A stretch of 64,000 bases of DNA, taken from the NCBI RefSeq assembly GCF_900103215.1, contig NZ_FNGV01000014.1:62001-126000 (forward strand), given 5' to 3'. The position numbers and the translations under genes are program-made. Source of the DNA: Kriegella aquimaris (lineage in GTDB: Bacteria > Bacteroidota > Bacteroidia > Flavobacteriales > Flavobacteriaceae). Shown piece after piece: positions 48,407 to 58,122 of the stretch (the first letter of the stretch is position 1; every line of letters starts with the position of its first letter). The notes under the pieces were generated by a model that did not search any database, had not been told where the DNA came from, and was given only the letters and a program-made list of their open reading frames with translations.

Positions 48407-49690
48407 ATGTCAGATAAAGTTACGCTAGACTACAACGGAAAGAAATTTGAATTTCCAGTCATTGAAGGAACAGAGAAAGAGGTTGCAATCGATATAAAAA
48501 CATTGCGTTCGACGACGGGGCTGACGACTTTGGATCCTGGGTATAAAAATACAGGGTCATGCGAAAGTGCCATCACTTTTTTGGATGGAGAGAAAGGAAT
48601 TCTTAGATATCGTGGTTATGCGATAGAAGAATTAGCCGAAAAGGCTGATTTTTTAGAGGTGGCGTACTTGCTGATTTTTGGAGAATTGCCCAATAAAGAA
48701 CAGCTAGCAAAATTTCATCGTGATATTCGTGAAGAATCACATATCGATGAAGAAATGAAAAAGATTTTGGACGGTTTTCCCAAATCTGCTCACCCGATGG
48801 GCGTTATTTCTTCGTTGACAAGTGCGCTTATTGCTTTCAATCCTTCTACAGTTGACGTTTCTTCTGAAAAAGATATGTACCATGCCATCGTGCGTATCAT
48901 GGCGAAATTTCCTGTTTTAGTAGCATGGACTTTACGCAAGAAAAAAGGCTTGCCGTTAGATTATGGTGACGATACTTTGGGCTATGTTGAGAACATACAT
49001 AAAATGATGTTCAAGAAGCCAAACCAAACCTATAAAAAGAATAGTGTGGTTATCGAAGCTTTAGATAAACTGTTGATTCTACATGCCGATCATGAACAAA
49101 ACTGTTCTACTTCTACAGTACGAATCGTAGGATCATCGCACGCCGGATTGTTTGCTTCGCTTTCTGCCGGAATATCTGCCCTTTGGGGACCACTGCATGG
49201 AGGTGCCAATCAGGCGGTTCTTGAAATGCTTGAGGCAATTGAGGCCGATGGAGGTGACACAAAAAAATACATGGCCAAAGCCAAAGACAAGGAAGATCCT
49301 TTCCGTTTAATGGGCTTTGGGCATAGAGTCTATAAAAATTTCGACCCTAGAGCAAAGATTATCAAAAAAGCGGCTGATGAAGTTCTTAGTGATTTAGGTG
49401 TCGAAGATGCGATATTGGATATTGCCAAAGGGTTGGAGAAAGAAGCTTTGGAAGATGAATATTTCGTAAAACGAAAGTTATATCCTAATGTTGATTTTTA
49501 CTCGGGTATCATTTATCGAGCATTGGGTATACCTACCGAAATGTTTACTGTAATGTTCGCTTTGGGTCGGTTGCCAGGATGGATTGCTCAATGGCGTGAA
49601 ATGCGTTTACGTGGCGAACCAATAGGTCGACCTAGACAAGTTTATATTGGCGAAAATCTTAGGCCTTTCGTCAATGTCGATTTGAGATAG
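48407..49690 (+). CDS. gltA: citrate synthase (type II)
   Basis: 427 residues. The N-terminal beta-rich extension of type II enzymes is present (VTLDYNGKKFEFPVIEGTE). Catalytic region: the first His lies in GPLHGGANQAV, the second in MGFGHRVYKNFDPR, and the Asp in PNVDFYSGIIY. It condenses acetyl-CoA with oxaloacetate in the first TCA step. Length and motifs are standard, and a strong terminator follows. Confidence 0.97.
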   Translation: MSDKVTLDYNGKKFEFPVIEGTEKEVAIDIKTLRSTTGLTTLDPGYKNTGSCESAITFLDGEKGILRYRGYAIEELAEKADFLEVAYLLIFGELPNKEQLAKFHRDIREESHIDEEMKKILDGFPKSAHPMGVISSLTSALIAFNPSTVDVSSEKDMYHAIVRIMAKFPVLVAWTLRKKKGLPLDYGDDTLGYVENIHKMMFKKPNQTYKKNSVVIEALDKLLILHADHEQNCSTSTVRIVGSSHAGLFASLSAGISALWGPLHGGANQAVLEMLEAIEADGGDTKKYMAKAKDKEDPFRLMGFGHRVYKNFDPRAKIIKKAADEVLSDLGVEDAILDIAKGLEKEALEDEYFVKRKLYPNVDFYSGIIYRALGIPTEMFTVMFALGRLPGWIAQWREMRLRGEPIGRPRQVYIGENLRPFVNVDLR

Positions 49691-49710
49691 TCTACAAAAG
49701 AATAAGTCAT

Positions 49711-49748
49711 AAATGCCCTTTTAATTATTTAAAAGGGCATTTTTTTTA
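49711..49748 (+). terminator. intrinsic terminator after gltA
   Basis: AAATGCCCTTTTAA (49711-49724) pairs with TTAAAAGGGCATTT (49729-49742) around a TTAT loop and continues in a run of T. The T-run lies 19 bp upstream of TATCTTTA (49765-49772), which may serve as a -7 element for the next gene. Confidence 0.88.
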
Positions 49749-49788
49749 CCCTGATAGTATACCCTATCTTTACCTAAAATTGAGTATT

Positions 49789-50718
49789 ATGCTGCAACTA
49801 CACATCACTGATGAGACGTCACGTTTAAAGGCGGTGCTTTTAGGTACTGCAGTTAGTTGTGGGGCGACCCCAACACCCGAGGAGGCGTATGATCCGAAAT
49901 CATTAGAGCACATTTTAAACGGAACATATCCGGTCGAGGCTGATATGGTAAAGGAAATGGAGGCTTTCGCCGCGGTTTTTAAAAAATACGGGGTTAGGGT
50001 TTTTCGCCCGGAAGTGTTATTGAACTGTAACCAGATATTTTCTAGGGACATTGCTTTTGTTATAGAGGATAAATTGATATTGGCTAATATCCTTCCGGAT
50101 AGGGAAAAGGAAATTGAGGCCATTCTTCATGTGTTGGACAAGATTCCTGAAGATGATATTCTTCACCCCCCCAAAGAAGTACATGTTGAAGGAGGCGATG
50201 TAATGCCTTGGAACGATTATATCTTCATAGGCACGTACACGGCAGATGATTATGCCGACTACATTACAGCACGTACCAATAAGGAGGCCGTTAAGTACAT
50301 TGCTGAATTATTTCCTCATAAAAAGGTCAAGTCTTTTGAACTTAGAAAAAGTAATACCAACGCCAAAGAGAATGCGTTACATTTAGACTGTTGTTTTCAG
50401 CCCTTGGGTAGAGGAAAAGCGATTTTGCATAAAAATGGTTTCTTGATTGAAGAAGAATACCAATGGCTCGTTGATTTCTTTGGAAGGGAGAATATTTTCG
50501 AAATTACAGCGGATGAAATGTATCAAATGTTCAGTAATGTATTTTCGATATCACCCGATGTTGTTGTTTCCGAACGTGGTTTTACAAGGCTCAACAATTG
50601 GCTCAGAACCCAAGGTTTTACGGTAGAGGAAATTCCTTATGCCGAAATTGCAAAGCAAGAGGGGTTGCTTCGCTGTAGTACCTTGCCTTTGACAAGGGAG
50701 TGTATTGAGCTAATGTAA
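49789..50718 (+). CDS. arginine-deiminase-superfamily hydrolase (DDAH/ADI-like)
   Basis: 309 residues from ATG 49789 (an in-frame TTG at 49780 would add three). Guanidine-modifying-enzyme motifs are visible in order: NQIFSRD (81-87), EGGD (134-137), the catalytic His region ALHLDCCFQP (His198) and the nucleophile in RCSTLPLTRE (Cys296). Such enzymes deiminate arginine or methylarginines to citrulline, or transfer amidino groups. The fine substrate cannot be read from sequence. The next gene is a CtlX-type citrulline hydrolase, which makes citrulline as product attractive. Confidence 0.82.
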   Translation: MLQLHITDETSRLKAVLLGTAVSCGATPTPEEAYDPKSLEHILNGTYPVEADMVKEMEAFAAVFKKYGVRVFRPEVLLNCNQIFSRDIAFVIEDKLILANILPDREKEIEAILHVLDKIPEDDILHPPKEVHVEGGDVMPWNDYIFIGTYTADDYADYITARTNKEAVKYIAELFPHKKVKSFELRKSNTNAKENALHLDCCFQPLGRGKAILHKNGFLIEEEYQWLVDFFGRENIFEITADEMYQMFSNVFSISPDVVVSERGFTRLNNWLRTQGFTVEEIPYAEIAKQEGLLRCSTLPLTRECIELM

Positions 50719-50753
50719 ATAGTGATGAATACGAAAATTCAAAAAATAATTTG

Positions 50754-51686
50754 ATGCAAATTACCAATACGATTCTAATGATTCGTCCGGTCAGTTTTCG
50801 AATGAACGAACAGACTGCGGTGAACAATTATTTTATGGAGGATCTTGAAATCCAGAATCAAGCAATAAATGCCAAGGCACAAGTTGAGTTTGATGATTTT
50901 GTTACTGTTCTTCGCAGTAAAGGGGTAAACATTATTATTGTCGATGATACCAAATTTCCCGATACCCCAGATTCTATTTTCCCCAATAACTGGATTTCTT
51001 TTCACGCCGATGGAACCGTAGTTCTTTACCCCATGTTCGCTGAAAATAGAAGAAATGAGCGTAGGGAAGATATTCTGGATACAATGGAAGAACATGGATT
51101 TCTTATTGAAAACATTGTAGATTATACTTCGGCAGAGGAAGCTGATGTCTTTCTAGAGGGTACCGGTAGTATTCTGTTAGACCGAGAAAACGAAAAAGCG
51201 TATTGCGCCCTATCTGAACGTGCAGACGAAGAATTATTTATCGAATTCTGCGAAGATTTTGAGTATTTTCCAGTCTTGTTTACGGCAAATCAATCGGTGG
51301 ATGGGAAACGTTTGCCTATCTATCACACCAATGTTATGATGTGTCTAGCGGAACAATTTGCCGTAATTTGCCTCGATTCCATAGATGATAAAAAGGAACG
51401 TAAGAATGTTCTTGATCACTTGAAGAAAGATGGCAAAGAAATCATTGCGATTTCCGAAGCACAAATGCATCATTTTGCCGGCAATATGCTACAGGTTTTT
51501 GGTGATAATGACAAGCGATTTTTGGTAATGAGTTCAGCGGCCTACCATAGTCTTACCAGTTCTCAAATTCGGCAAATCGAAAAGCATTGTGAAATTGTCC
51601 ATAGTTCTTTGGAAACCATCGAGACCTGTGGGGGTGGTAGTGCCCGGTGTATGATGGCTGAGGTGTTTTTGCCGAAAAGGAGTTAG
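50754..51686 (+). CDS. ctlX: citrulline utilization hydrolase CtlX-type
   Basis: 310 residues from ATG 50754 (preceded by an in-frame TTG). The sequence follows the CtlX plan: TNTILMIRPVSFRMNEQTAV at the start, DSIFPNNWISFH (74-85), DVFLEGTGSILLDR (131-144), His191 in IYHTNVMM, and ETCGGGSARCMMAE (290-303) with the presumed nucleophilic Cys299. CtlX converts citrulline to ornithine with release of CO2 and ammonia. It belongs to the same superfamily as the upstream neighbour and lies 35 bp after it, so the pair is probably co-transcribed. Substrate assignment rests on family resemblance. Confidence 0.82.
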   Translation: MQITNTILMIRPVSFRMNEQTAVNNYFMEDLEIQNQAINAKAQVEFDDFVTVLRSKGVNIIIVDDTKFPDTPDSIFPNNWISFHADGTVVLYPMFAENRRNERREDILDTMEEHGFLIENIVDYTSAEEADVFLEGTGSILLDRENEKAYCALSERADEELFIEFCEDFEYFPVLFTANQSVDGKRLPIYHTNVMMCLAEQFAVICLDSIDDKKERKNVLDHLKKDGKEIIAISEAQMHHFAGNMLQVFGDNDKRFLVMSSAAYHSLTSSQIRQIEKHCEIVHSSLETIETCGGGSARCMMAEVFLPKRS

Positions 51687-51740
51687 TTGTTCTCGAAATA
51701 AAGGGTAATTTAAAAAATTACTAAAAATGAATTTTGTACT

Positions 51741-52316
51741 ATGAACCGTGAAGCGTTGGATCGTGCCGTAGGCAAATATGCACCTCATTTGTCATTAGGC
51801 GCCCGCAACGATTTGGCAAATTTAGGGCACGAGTTTTTTTTGGAAAAAGGCGCATTTCTTTTTTGTCGGAATACTTCCGATGATTATGAATATATCTTGT
51901 TAAATGGCATCGCCAGAACATACCTACATAATACGGAGGGGACTGAGGTCACTCTTTCTTTTTTTGAGGATAATACGGTTTTACCTCCCTATGTGACCCG
52001 TACGAATAACCAAAGGTCTTTACTTTTTTGTGATGCAGTCACCGACTGTAGATTGATTCGTTTTAGAGCTGCGGAATTTGAAGCGCTTATGATCGATAAT
52101 CTAGAGATACGAAATTTCGGGAACTCAGTACTCCGAATAGAGCTTCAGAATAAAGTGCTCAAGGAAATAAGAATGGCTTCATGGACGGCCAAGGAAAGAT
52201 TACAGCAGTTTCGCAAAGACTTCTCAATGTTGGAAAATCAGGTGCCTCATCCTATGATAGCATCCTATCTGGGCATAACCAATGTATCGTTAAGTCGCTT
52301 AAGGAAGGAAAGCTAA
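51741..52316 (+). CDS. Crp/Fnr family transcriptional regulator
   Basis: 191 residues: a cyclic-nucleotide-binding-like beta roll (YEYILLNGIARTYLHNTEG, VTLSFFEDN, FCDAVTDCRLIRF), a dimerisation helix, and a short C-terminal winged helix-turn-helix (MIASYLGITNVSLSRLRKE). The phosphate-binding RSA motif of cAMP-binding members is not apparent, so it may sense another ligand or none. It follows ctlX by 54 bp and could be its local regulator. Confidence 0.85.
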   Translation: MNREALDRAVGKYAPHLSLGARNDLANLGHEFFLEKGAFLFCRNTSDDYEYILLNGIARTYLHNTEGTEVTLSFFEDNTVLPPYVTRTNNQRSLLFCDAVTDCRLIRFRAAEFEALMIDNLEIRNFGNSVLRIELQNKVLKEIRMASWTAKERLQQFRKDFSMLENQVPHPMIASYLGITNVSLSRLRKES

Positions 52317-52384
52317 ATTGCTTTTTATCATTTGTTAATGCACTATTTCTTCAATCATCCTTCCTTTGTAAAAAGAATTAGGGA

Positions 52385-52951
52385 ATGGATATTAAAAGTT
52401 ATTTGCTCAAAAAAAGTAACGGTAAGACCGTATTGTTTCTTTTTATAGTAACCAGTCTTGTTTATTTGGTGATGTTAACGGTAACCATACCAAAGGTGGC
52501 GAGCTACGCCGACGGGCTACGTATTTTAGATATGATGCCTACAGGATATGATTTGGCATATGTAGAACAATTATTTGGTTCATTGGGTTTAAAGGGAAGG
52601 GAGTGTTATCTTTTTTATCAGCTTCCACTTGATATGATCTATCCCTTTCTTTTCGGATTTAGCTACTCACTGCTTTTGGTTTATTTTCTAAGGAAATTGG
52701 ACAAGTTTGAAAGTCCTCTCTTATATTTCTGCATACTGCCCCTTGTGGCAGCTGTTGCAGACTATGCCGAGAATATCGGAATTCTAAATTTATTATTGAA
52801 TTATCCCGAGCTTTCCGGCACAGCCGTAATGCGAACCAATATATTCACGCTTATAAAAAGTGTGACATCGACCATTTATTTTATGGTATTAATGGCAGTC
52901 TTTATTTGGTGGGGCCTTAGAACTCTTTTTTACCGAACTCGCTATCGATAA
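52385..52951 (+). CDS. membrane protein of unknown function
   Basis: 188 residues with about four or five membrane helices (TVLFLFIVTSLVYLVMLTV, YPFLFGFSYSLLLVYFL, LYFCILPLVAAVADYAENIG, STIYFMVLMAVFIWWGL). The third segment carries Asp and Glu within the helix (AVADYAENIG), which may be functional. I do not recognise the family with confidence. It is 68 bp after the Crp/Fnr gene and its end overlaps the convergent TonB receptor gene by 35 bp. Confidence 0.7.
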   Translation: MDIKSYLLKKSNGKTVLFLFIVTSLVYLVMLTVTIPKVASYADGLRILDMMPTGYDLAYVEQLFGSLGLKGRECYLFYQLPLDMIYPFLFGFSYSLLLVYFLRKLDKFESPLLYFCILPLVAAVADYAENIGILNLLLNYPELSGTAVMRTNIFTLIKSVTSTIYFMVLMAVFIWWGLRTLFYRTRYR

Positions 52952-55427
52952 ACTTAGATTTGTTCTTCGTTGTATTGAATAGGTACGATAAGTTAATCGA
53001 TACCATATCTACTTCATACCTATAATTGGTAGTGGTATAAAATTCATTGGTCTTAAAAGTTGTTATGCGCTGCTCATTCGTTTTTAAAAGCCCCATATCA
53101 ATATTTTGCCATTGTAGGGTGGCCGTTAATCTATTATCGAGAAATGTTTTTCGAAACGTAAGATTCGGGGTGTAAAATCTAGAATCTTCACCTTGAGCTG
53201 TGTTTGTATCCGAGAGGTAATTAAATGTAAACTGTACCGATGCATTTTCCCAGAATGAGTAAGTAGAATTCACATTGAAAGAATAGACTGTGGCACTACT
53301 ATTAACATCATAATTTCTAGTGATACCATCTCGGTGTCTGAAGACGAAAGTGCCATCAATATCATAGGAATACACATTTGCTCCGATATAATTGGACCAA
53401 TTTTTAGTAGGTTTTATTTGAGCACCCACTTCCAATCCTATAGCATTGCTTTTTCCTACATTGGAATAGACCCTATTAATAATGCTATCTAACACTGCCC
53501 CATTGGCTTCATAAGCCAGCGTGTTCACACGGTTTATTACATTGTCTACATGTCTGTAATATGCTGTTGCGCTTAAAGAGTTGCCACCTTTGAAATTTTT
53601 GACAATTCCAAGTTCGACCAAATCGATAAATTCGGGCCTTAATTGATTGTCTCCTTGTTCAAAAACCTCTGAATGCTCCCGTTCTGCAAAACTGTTCATT
53701 TTAAGTGTTGTCGTTCGTTCGACCCTTTTGCTGTAGGCGGCTTTGATTTTTGATGTTTCATTAACTGCATATTGCATAGAAGCAGACGGGAATAATTTCA
53801 CAAAATCGTATTCATAGGTTTGTTCCGGGTCCGGTGTTTTTAAATCTTCTTTATAGGTGCGATTCATTGATTCTAATCGTAAACCCCCGGCGTAGTCCCA
53901 CTTATCCTTGGCACCGGTCAGTTGGGCGTAACCGGAATGCAATATACGTTCAAGACTTATGTCACTAGAAAATTCAGGAACAAGTACGCCGTCACGTTCA
54001 TATACAAATTCACCAGTATGATCTAAGGCCCTAAATTGATACCCTGTTTCCAAGGTTCCTATGGACAGCGGTTTCCATTGATAATCTATATTTAAACGAT
54101 ATCCGCTTAAAGGGTTGTCGTTTGTGTTGTACTCTTGCTGGTAAACGATATTCCGATCGGTAAGCCCGAGGTTGTCATTATAAGTAGGGCCTCCTAAAAA
54201 AGTATATTCATATAAAAACGATGTAGATAACTTTGAATCGTTTTTGAATTTATGTGAATAATCAAAACTGCCCAATCCGAAGTCTCCTTTTCGTGTTCTT
54301 AAGTTGTGGTTGTAATATTGAAAAGTATATTCCCTGGTATTGCTGCCTATTGGAGAAATTGCGTGATTATCAAAATAATTGATATCCGCCAATCGGTCTA
54401 CCGAATGTTTTCCTCCGTAAAATCCTAAAGAATAGGTATCTGCATCATTAGGAGTGAAATCTACATTAAATCTTCCGTTGTAGCTAATGTCATCAAAACT
54501 GCGTTCACCATCAGATGGCAGAAAGGTTTGCTTGTTTTCTGGTTGATTGATGACAAAAACTTCTCCTTCCCTTCTTCCGGTCTTATCATTACGTTGGTAA
54601 CTGGCACCGAGGGAGAAATTCCATTTATCGGTTCTTTTGTTCAGGGTTGCATCTATCCCATATCTTTGGGCAGCCTCTTGAGTGTCGTAAGACTCTATAG
54701 AAGGAAGTCCGCCTCGAACATTCACTTGGGCATATGTGCCGTTTGTAGCTCCTTTTTTTGTGATAATATTGATGATGCCACCTTTCCCTTCCGGGTCATA
54801 TTTGGCAGATGGGGCCGTAATTAATTCTACCGATTGTAATGCGTTAGCGGGTAACTGTGCTAATATAGCGGTAGCATCGCCTTGTGTAGGTTTTCCATTT
54901 ATCAATACGGCAAAGCCTTTACTGCCTCTTACGCTAATTTCTCCTTGCCCGTCAACAGTTACCGATGGTATGTTCTTTACAATATCAACGGCATTTCCCC
55001 CTTGACTGCTTTGAAACTTCTTGGTGTCAAAAACTTGACGGTCTATTTTATGAATAACCGTCGAACGTTCGCCCTGAACAACCACTTCACTAAGTTGGTT
55101 CTGGCCAATTTTTAAAGAAATAGTCCCCAAATCATTCACCGTATTTCTATTTTGAATTTGGATGTCGGAAATGGTTTCCTTTTGAAACCCGATAAAAGAG
55201 GCTTCCAAATAATACTTGCCTTTTTTAATATTGTCGATGGAGAAATAACCTTTGGCGTCTGTAATTACACCGGTTACTACAGTGCTATCTTGTTGATTGT
55301 AAACTGCCGCTGTTGCATATTCAAGAGGCGAACCATCTGCACTATCTACAATTTTTCCGGTAAGTTGACCGAAAGTAAGATGGGCTACAAACAAAAGAAA
55401 TAAACTGCTAACGTATTTTAACTTCAA
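52917..55427 (-). CDS. TonB-dependent receptor, outer-membrane beta-barrel family
   Basis: 836 residues. Signal peptide MKLKYVSSLFLLFVAHLTFG, cleaved before QLTG. A carboxypeptidase-regulatory-like domain follows (DSADGSPLEYATAAVYN), then a plug (TVIHKIDRQVFDTKKF, VDIVKNIPSVTVDGQGEISV, GFAVLINGKPTQGD) and a barrel of the OMP_b-brl_3 type. The C-terminus continues with a Lys-rich tail beyond the last strand (FNTTKNKSKFIDSEFGKKEF) instead of ending in an aromatic residue. The cargo is unknown; it is not a SusC protein and has no SusD partner. Confidence 0.9.
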   Translation of the reverse strand: MKLKYVSSLFLLFVAHLTFGQLTGKIVDSADGSPLEYATAAVYNQQDSTVVTGVITDAKGYFSIDNIKKGKYYLEASFIGFQKETISDIQIQNRNTVNDLGTISLKIGQNQLSEVVVQGERSTVIHKIDRQVFDTKKFQSSQGGNAVDIVKNIPSVTVDGQGEISVRGSKGFAVLINGKPTQGDATAILAQLPANALQSVELITAPSAKYDPEGKGGIINIITKKGATNGTYAQVNVRGGLPSIESYDTQEAAQRYGIDATLNKRTDKWNFSLGASYQRNDKTGRREGEVFVINQPENKQTFLPSDGERSFDDISYNGRFNVDFTPNDADTYSLGFYGGKHSVDRLADINYFDNHAISPIGSNTREYTFQYYNHNLRTRKGDFGLGSFDYSHKFKNDSKLSTSFLYEYTFLGGPTYNDNLGLTDRNIVYQQEYNTNDNPLSGYRLNIDYQWKPLSIGTLETGYQFRALDHTGEFVYERDGVLVPEFSSDISLERILHSGYAQLTGAKDKWDYAGGLRLESMNRTYKEDLKTPDPEQTYEYDFVKLFPSASMQYAVNETSKIKAAYSKRVERTTTLKMNSFAEREHSEVFEQGDNQLRPEFIDLVELGIVKNFKGGNSLSATAYYRHVDNVINRVNTLAYEANGAVLDSIINRVYSNVGKSNAIGLEVGAQIKPTKNWSNYIGANVYSYDIDGTFVFRHRDGITRNYDVNSSATVYSFNVNSTYSFWENASVQFTFNYLSDTNTAQGEDSRFYTPNLTFRKTFLDNRLTATLQWQNIDMGLLKTNEQRITTFKTNEFYTTTNYRYEVDMVSINLSYLFNTTKNKSKFIDSEFGKKEF

Positions 55428-55452
55428 AGTACTATGTTTTTGAATTATACTG

Positions 55453-55460
55453 CAAACATA
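55453..55460 (-). promoter_or_regulatory. candidate -7 element of the TonB receptor gene
   Basis: On the minus strand this reads TATGTTTG, an exact TAnnTTTG match, 25 bp before the ATG at 55427. A clear -33 TTTG at the right distance is lacking. Confidence 0.4.
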
Positions 55461-55507
55461 ACCCCTTTGAACGCTCGAAAATGGTCTATTTGCAAAATTA
55501 ATGGTAC

Positions 55508-56320
55508 TTATAAAATGGCTTCTTTTTTAAATTGTAGCGGTGTTTGTCCTACTTGTCTTTTGAAATATTTTATAAAATGGGAAGCATCTTTAAAATCGAG
55601 ATTAAATGAAATCTCCGCAACCGAAAGGTCTGTATAAAGTAGTAGTCTTTTTGTCTCTTGAATCATATGGGATGCAATGACTTCCGAAGCCGTTTTTGAA
55701 AGCCGTTTTTTGCATAACGAGTTGAGGTTCTGCGCCGTAGTATTGAGGCATTCTGCATAGAAGCCGACATTGTTTTTGGGTTGGTCTTCCAAGAGTTCAG
55801 TGAATTTTGTAACCAGATCAACCGATTGATTGATGGCTCCCTCGGAATAGGAAATGATTTTGGCCAAGAGAGCCTTTAAGCTGCCTTCGAGTATTTCCTT
55901 TTGAACCGGGGAGTTGATTTTTTTTTCACGACAAAGTATTTCGAATAAAGCATCTATAGAAGCATCTTCGGGAACCTTTGTGACCTGCAGGTCGTGTAAC
56001 TTTGTTAAAAGTAGGGCAAGGCTCTTGTCAAAACTTTTTTCAAGAAACTCTTCTTTTATTATAATTACATAACCCTCTGGCATCGTATTAATTTCCCAAT
56101 GGTGCACCTGTTCTTTCCAAATAAAATAGAAAGTGGGCGGAGTTATGGCGTGACATTTCTCATCCATATAATGGAAACCCTGACCTTTTTGAAAATATAC
56201 GAGTTCTAGATATTTGTTGTGGCGATGGGGTTTTGTATAACGCTTGTTGGTGTCAAAGGGTTCGATTTTGATAGCATCGAAAGCCGAAATCTTATTATAG
56301 GTGGCTATTTGTTTTTCCAT
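55508..56320 (-). CDS. AraC family transcriptional regulator
   Basis: 270 residues from the ATG just inside the frame (an adjacent upstream TTG would add one). An N-terminal cupin-like sensor domain (RYTKPHRHNKYLELVYFQKG, FHYMDEKCHAITPPTFYFIW) is followed by a helical linker and a C-terminal double helix-turn-helix: TAQNLNSLCKKRLSKTASEV and LSVAEISFNLDFKDASHFIK, ending YFKRQVGQTPLQFKK. It is probably a ligand-responsive regulator, and the TonB receptor gene just downstream on the same strand is a likely target, inferred from position alone. Confidence 0.88.
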   Translation of the reverse strand: MEKQIATYNKISAFDAIKIEPFDTNKRYTKPHRHNKYLELVYFQKGQGFHYMDEKCHAITPPTFYFIWKEQVHHWEINTMPEGYVIIIKEEFLEKSFDKSLALLLTKLHDLQVTKVPEDASIDALFEILCREKKINSPVQKEILEGSLKALLAKIISYSEGAINQSVDLVTKFTELLEDQPKNNVGFYAECLNTTAQNLNSLCKKRLSKTASEVIASHMIQETKRLLLYTDLSVAEISFNLDFKDASHFIKYFKRQVGQTPLQFKKEAIL

Positions 56321-56532
56321 CAAGCAAAACGTTTTTTTGTATCAAACCTTTGTTAGGTAAATAGGAGGGGCAATATAACCATTTTATAGGCGGAAGTTTT
56401 CTTCTTTAAGAGACAGTTAGGAAATTTAACAACTCGCTTTCTTGTCAACTTTCATATGTTTAGCTAGTATAATTAATTAAGAACAGCTTTGTTATATTAA
56501 TTGCCGGCGCTTTAGTTAAAGCAATCTTTTAA

Positions 56533-58122
56533 TTACATTGGTTTTCTTAAGTCTTTTTTCAAGAAAATCACCGTCATCGCTACCATAAAAAAAGCAAAGG
56601 GTAACGATGTGACTATCAATAGTTTTTGAGCGGCCGTCAACACATCGATATCAGGTTTGGCATTGCCCAAAAGTATTAGTGCCACGGTAGCCAATAGAAT
56701 AAAAACCGACCAGATCAAACGATGCTTTTTGCTAGGGTTCTTTTTTCCTTTATCCGTGAACATACTGAGTACAAATACTGCGGAATCAACCGAGGTAACC
56801 AGGAAACTTATCAAAAGAAAAATAGTCGTGAAATTGAGTAGCATGGCCAAGGGGTAATTTTCAAAAAACACAAAAATAGATGAAAATACATTTCCGAATT
56901 CATTGCTATAGGCACCCCAACCCTCGATTAGTTGAAATGCCGATGCCCCAAAAACCGAGAACCAAAAAAAGGTTCCAAAAGATGGTATGAGCAATACCCC
57001 AAGTAAGAGTTGTCGCAATGTTCTTCCTTTCGAAATTCGGGCAATAAAGATTCCTGTGAAAGGTGCCCACGCGAGCCAAAAGGCCCAATAATAAAAAGTC
57101 CAGTCGGTCAGAAAATCGATTCCGGGGTCAAAACCTCCATAAGCAAGGCTCAAAGGAATAAAGTTGATCAAGTAGTAAAATGTCGAAGAAACGAACGAAC
57201 TTAATATGAAGACCATATCACTTGTGAAAAACACGTAGAGCAGCACTAATAGGGTAATCAGAATATTAAATTTTGAGATAATCTTTATGCCTTTGTTTAC
57301 ACCTTGCCAAGCTGAATAGAAAGCGATGGCGGAAATTAAAAGGGCTAAGAATAGCGTTGTGCCCAATCCAAACTCTTTTTCGAATAAATGGTTCAGCCCC
57401 CCGTTGATTTGTGTGGTGCCCAAACCTATTGCGGCAATCAACCCCACTACAGTAGTGATGATGGTCATTACATCTATTCCGTTTCTTGCAATTTTACCTG
57501 TAATGGAATCTTCAATAGTTGCGCTAACCAATACTTTCTTTTTCTTTACAAAAAGAGCATAACCGACTACCATTGCGAAGAGGCCGTAAAACGCCCATGC
57601 GGTAAAACCCCATTGGTAAAATGTGAATTGCAGTGCCAATACTTCAGGTTCTAGGTTTGACGGGTATGGCGGGAATTGTTGCATGAAAACAGGTTCTTGA
57701 ACGGCTCGCAGCAAAATTCCCGCCCCCATGCCGGCACTGTAGAGCATGGCCGTCCAGGCCCATAGGGAATGTTCCGGCTTTTGGTCTTTTTTTCCCAATT
57801 TGATCTTTCCAAAAGGCGATAGGGCAATACCAAGAAGAAGTAACACACATCCCAAGCCTAAATAGAGATAAAAAAAGCCGAAATAGTTACGAACCCATAG
57901 CGATGCATATTCAATGGCTCGATAGCTTTCTTCGGTGGCGGCAACTGTGATAAGGGAAAAGAGAAATATGATTCCCACAGCGATAGAAAGCAGTTTGTTT
58001 TTTTTAATGAAATCGATGTTTTCGATAAATGCTCGTTTTAGGTTTTTGCAATATTGCGAATCATTCCTCCAAAGATAAAATAATGGAAAGGGAGTATGCT
58101 GTACCAATACAATCGCCCCCAT
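56533..58122 (-). CDS. BCCT family transporter
   Basis: 529 residues with about twelve membrane helices. BCCT landmarks are LGLGCVLLLLGIALSPFGKIKLG, YSAGMGAGILLRAVQEP (the glycine-rich helix 3), FTFYQWGFTAWAFYGL, and the Trp-rich helix DWTFYYWAFWLAWAPFTG, which lines the substrate site in betaine/carnitine/choline transporters. The substrate is probably a trimethylammonium compound. The first ATG at 58122 lies within the preceding gene, overlapping it by 85 bp; no later ATG, GTG or TTG appears before the first membrane helix except a TTG at 58107, so either this start or a rare codon is used. Confidence 0.85.
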   Translation of the reverse strand: MGAIVLVQHTPFPLFYLWRNDSQYCKNLKRAFIENIDFIKKNKLLSIAVGIIFLFSLITVAATEESYRAIEYASLWVRNYFGFFYLYLGLGCVLLLLGIALSPFGKIKLGKKDQKPEHSLWAWTAMLYSAGMGAGILLRAVQEPVFMQQFPPYPSNLEPEVLALQFTFYQWGFTAWAFYGLFAMVVGYALFVKKKKVLVSATIEDSITGKIARNGIDVMTIITTVVGLIAAIGLGTTQINGGLNHLFEKEFGLGTTLFLALLISAIAFYSAWQGVNKGIKIISKFNILITLLVLLYVFFTSDMVFILSSFVSSTFYYLINFIPLSLAYGGFDPGIDFLTDWTFYYWAFWLAWAPFTGIFIARISKGRTLRQLLLGVLLIPSFGTFFWFSVFGASAFQLIEGWGAYSNEFGNVFSSIFVFFENYPLAMLLNFTTIFLLISFLVTSVDSAVFVLSMFTDKGKKNPSKKHRLIWSVFILLATVALILLGNAKPDIDVLTAAQKLLIVTSLPFAFFMVAMTVIFLKKDLRKPM

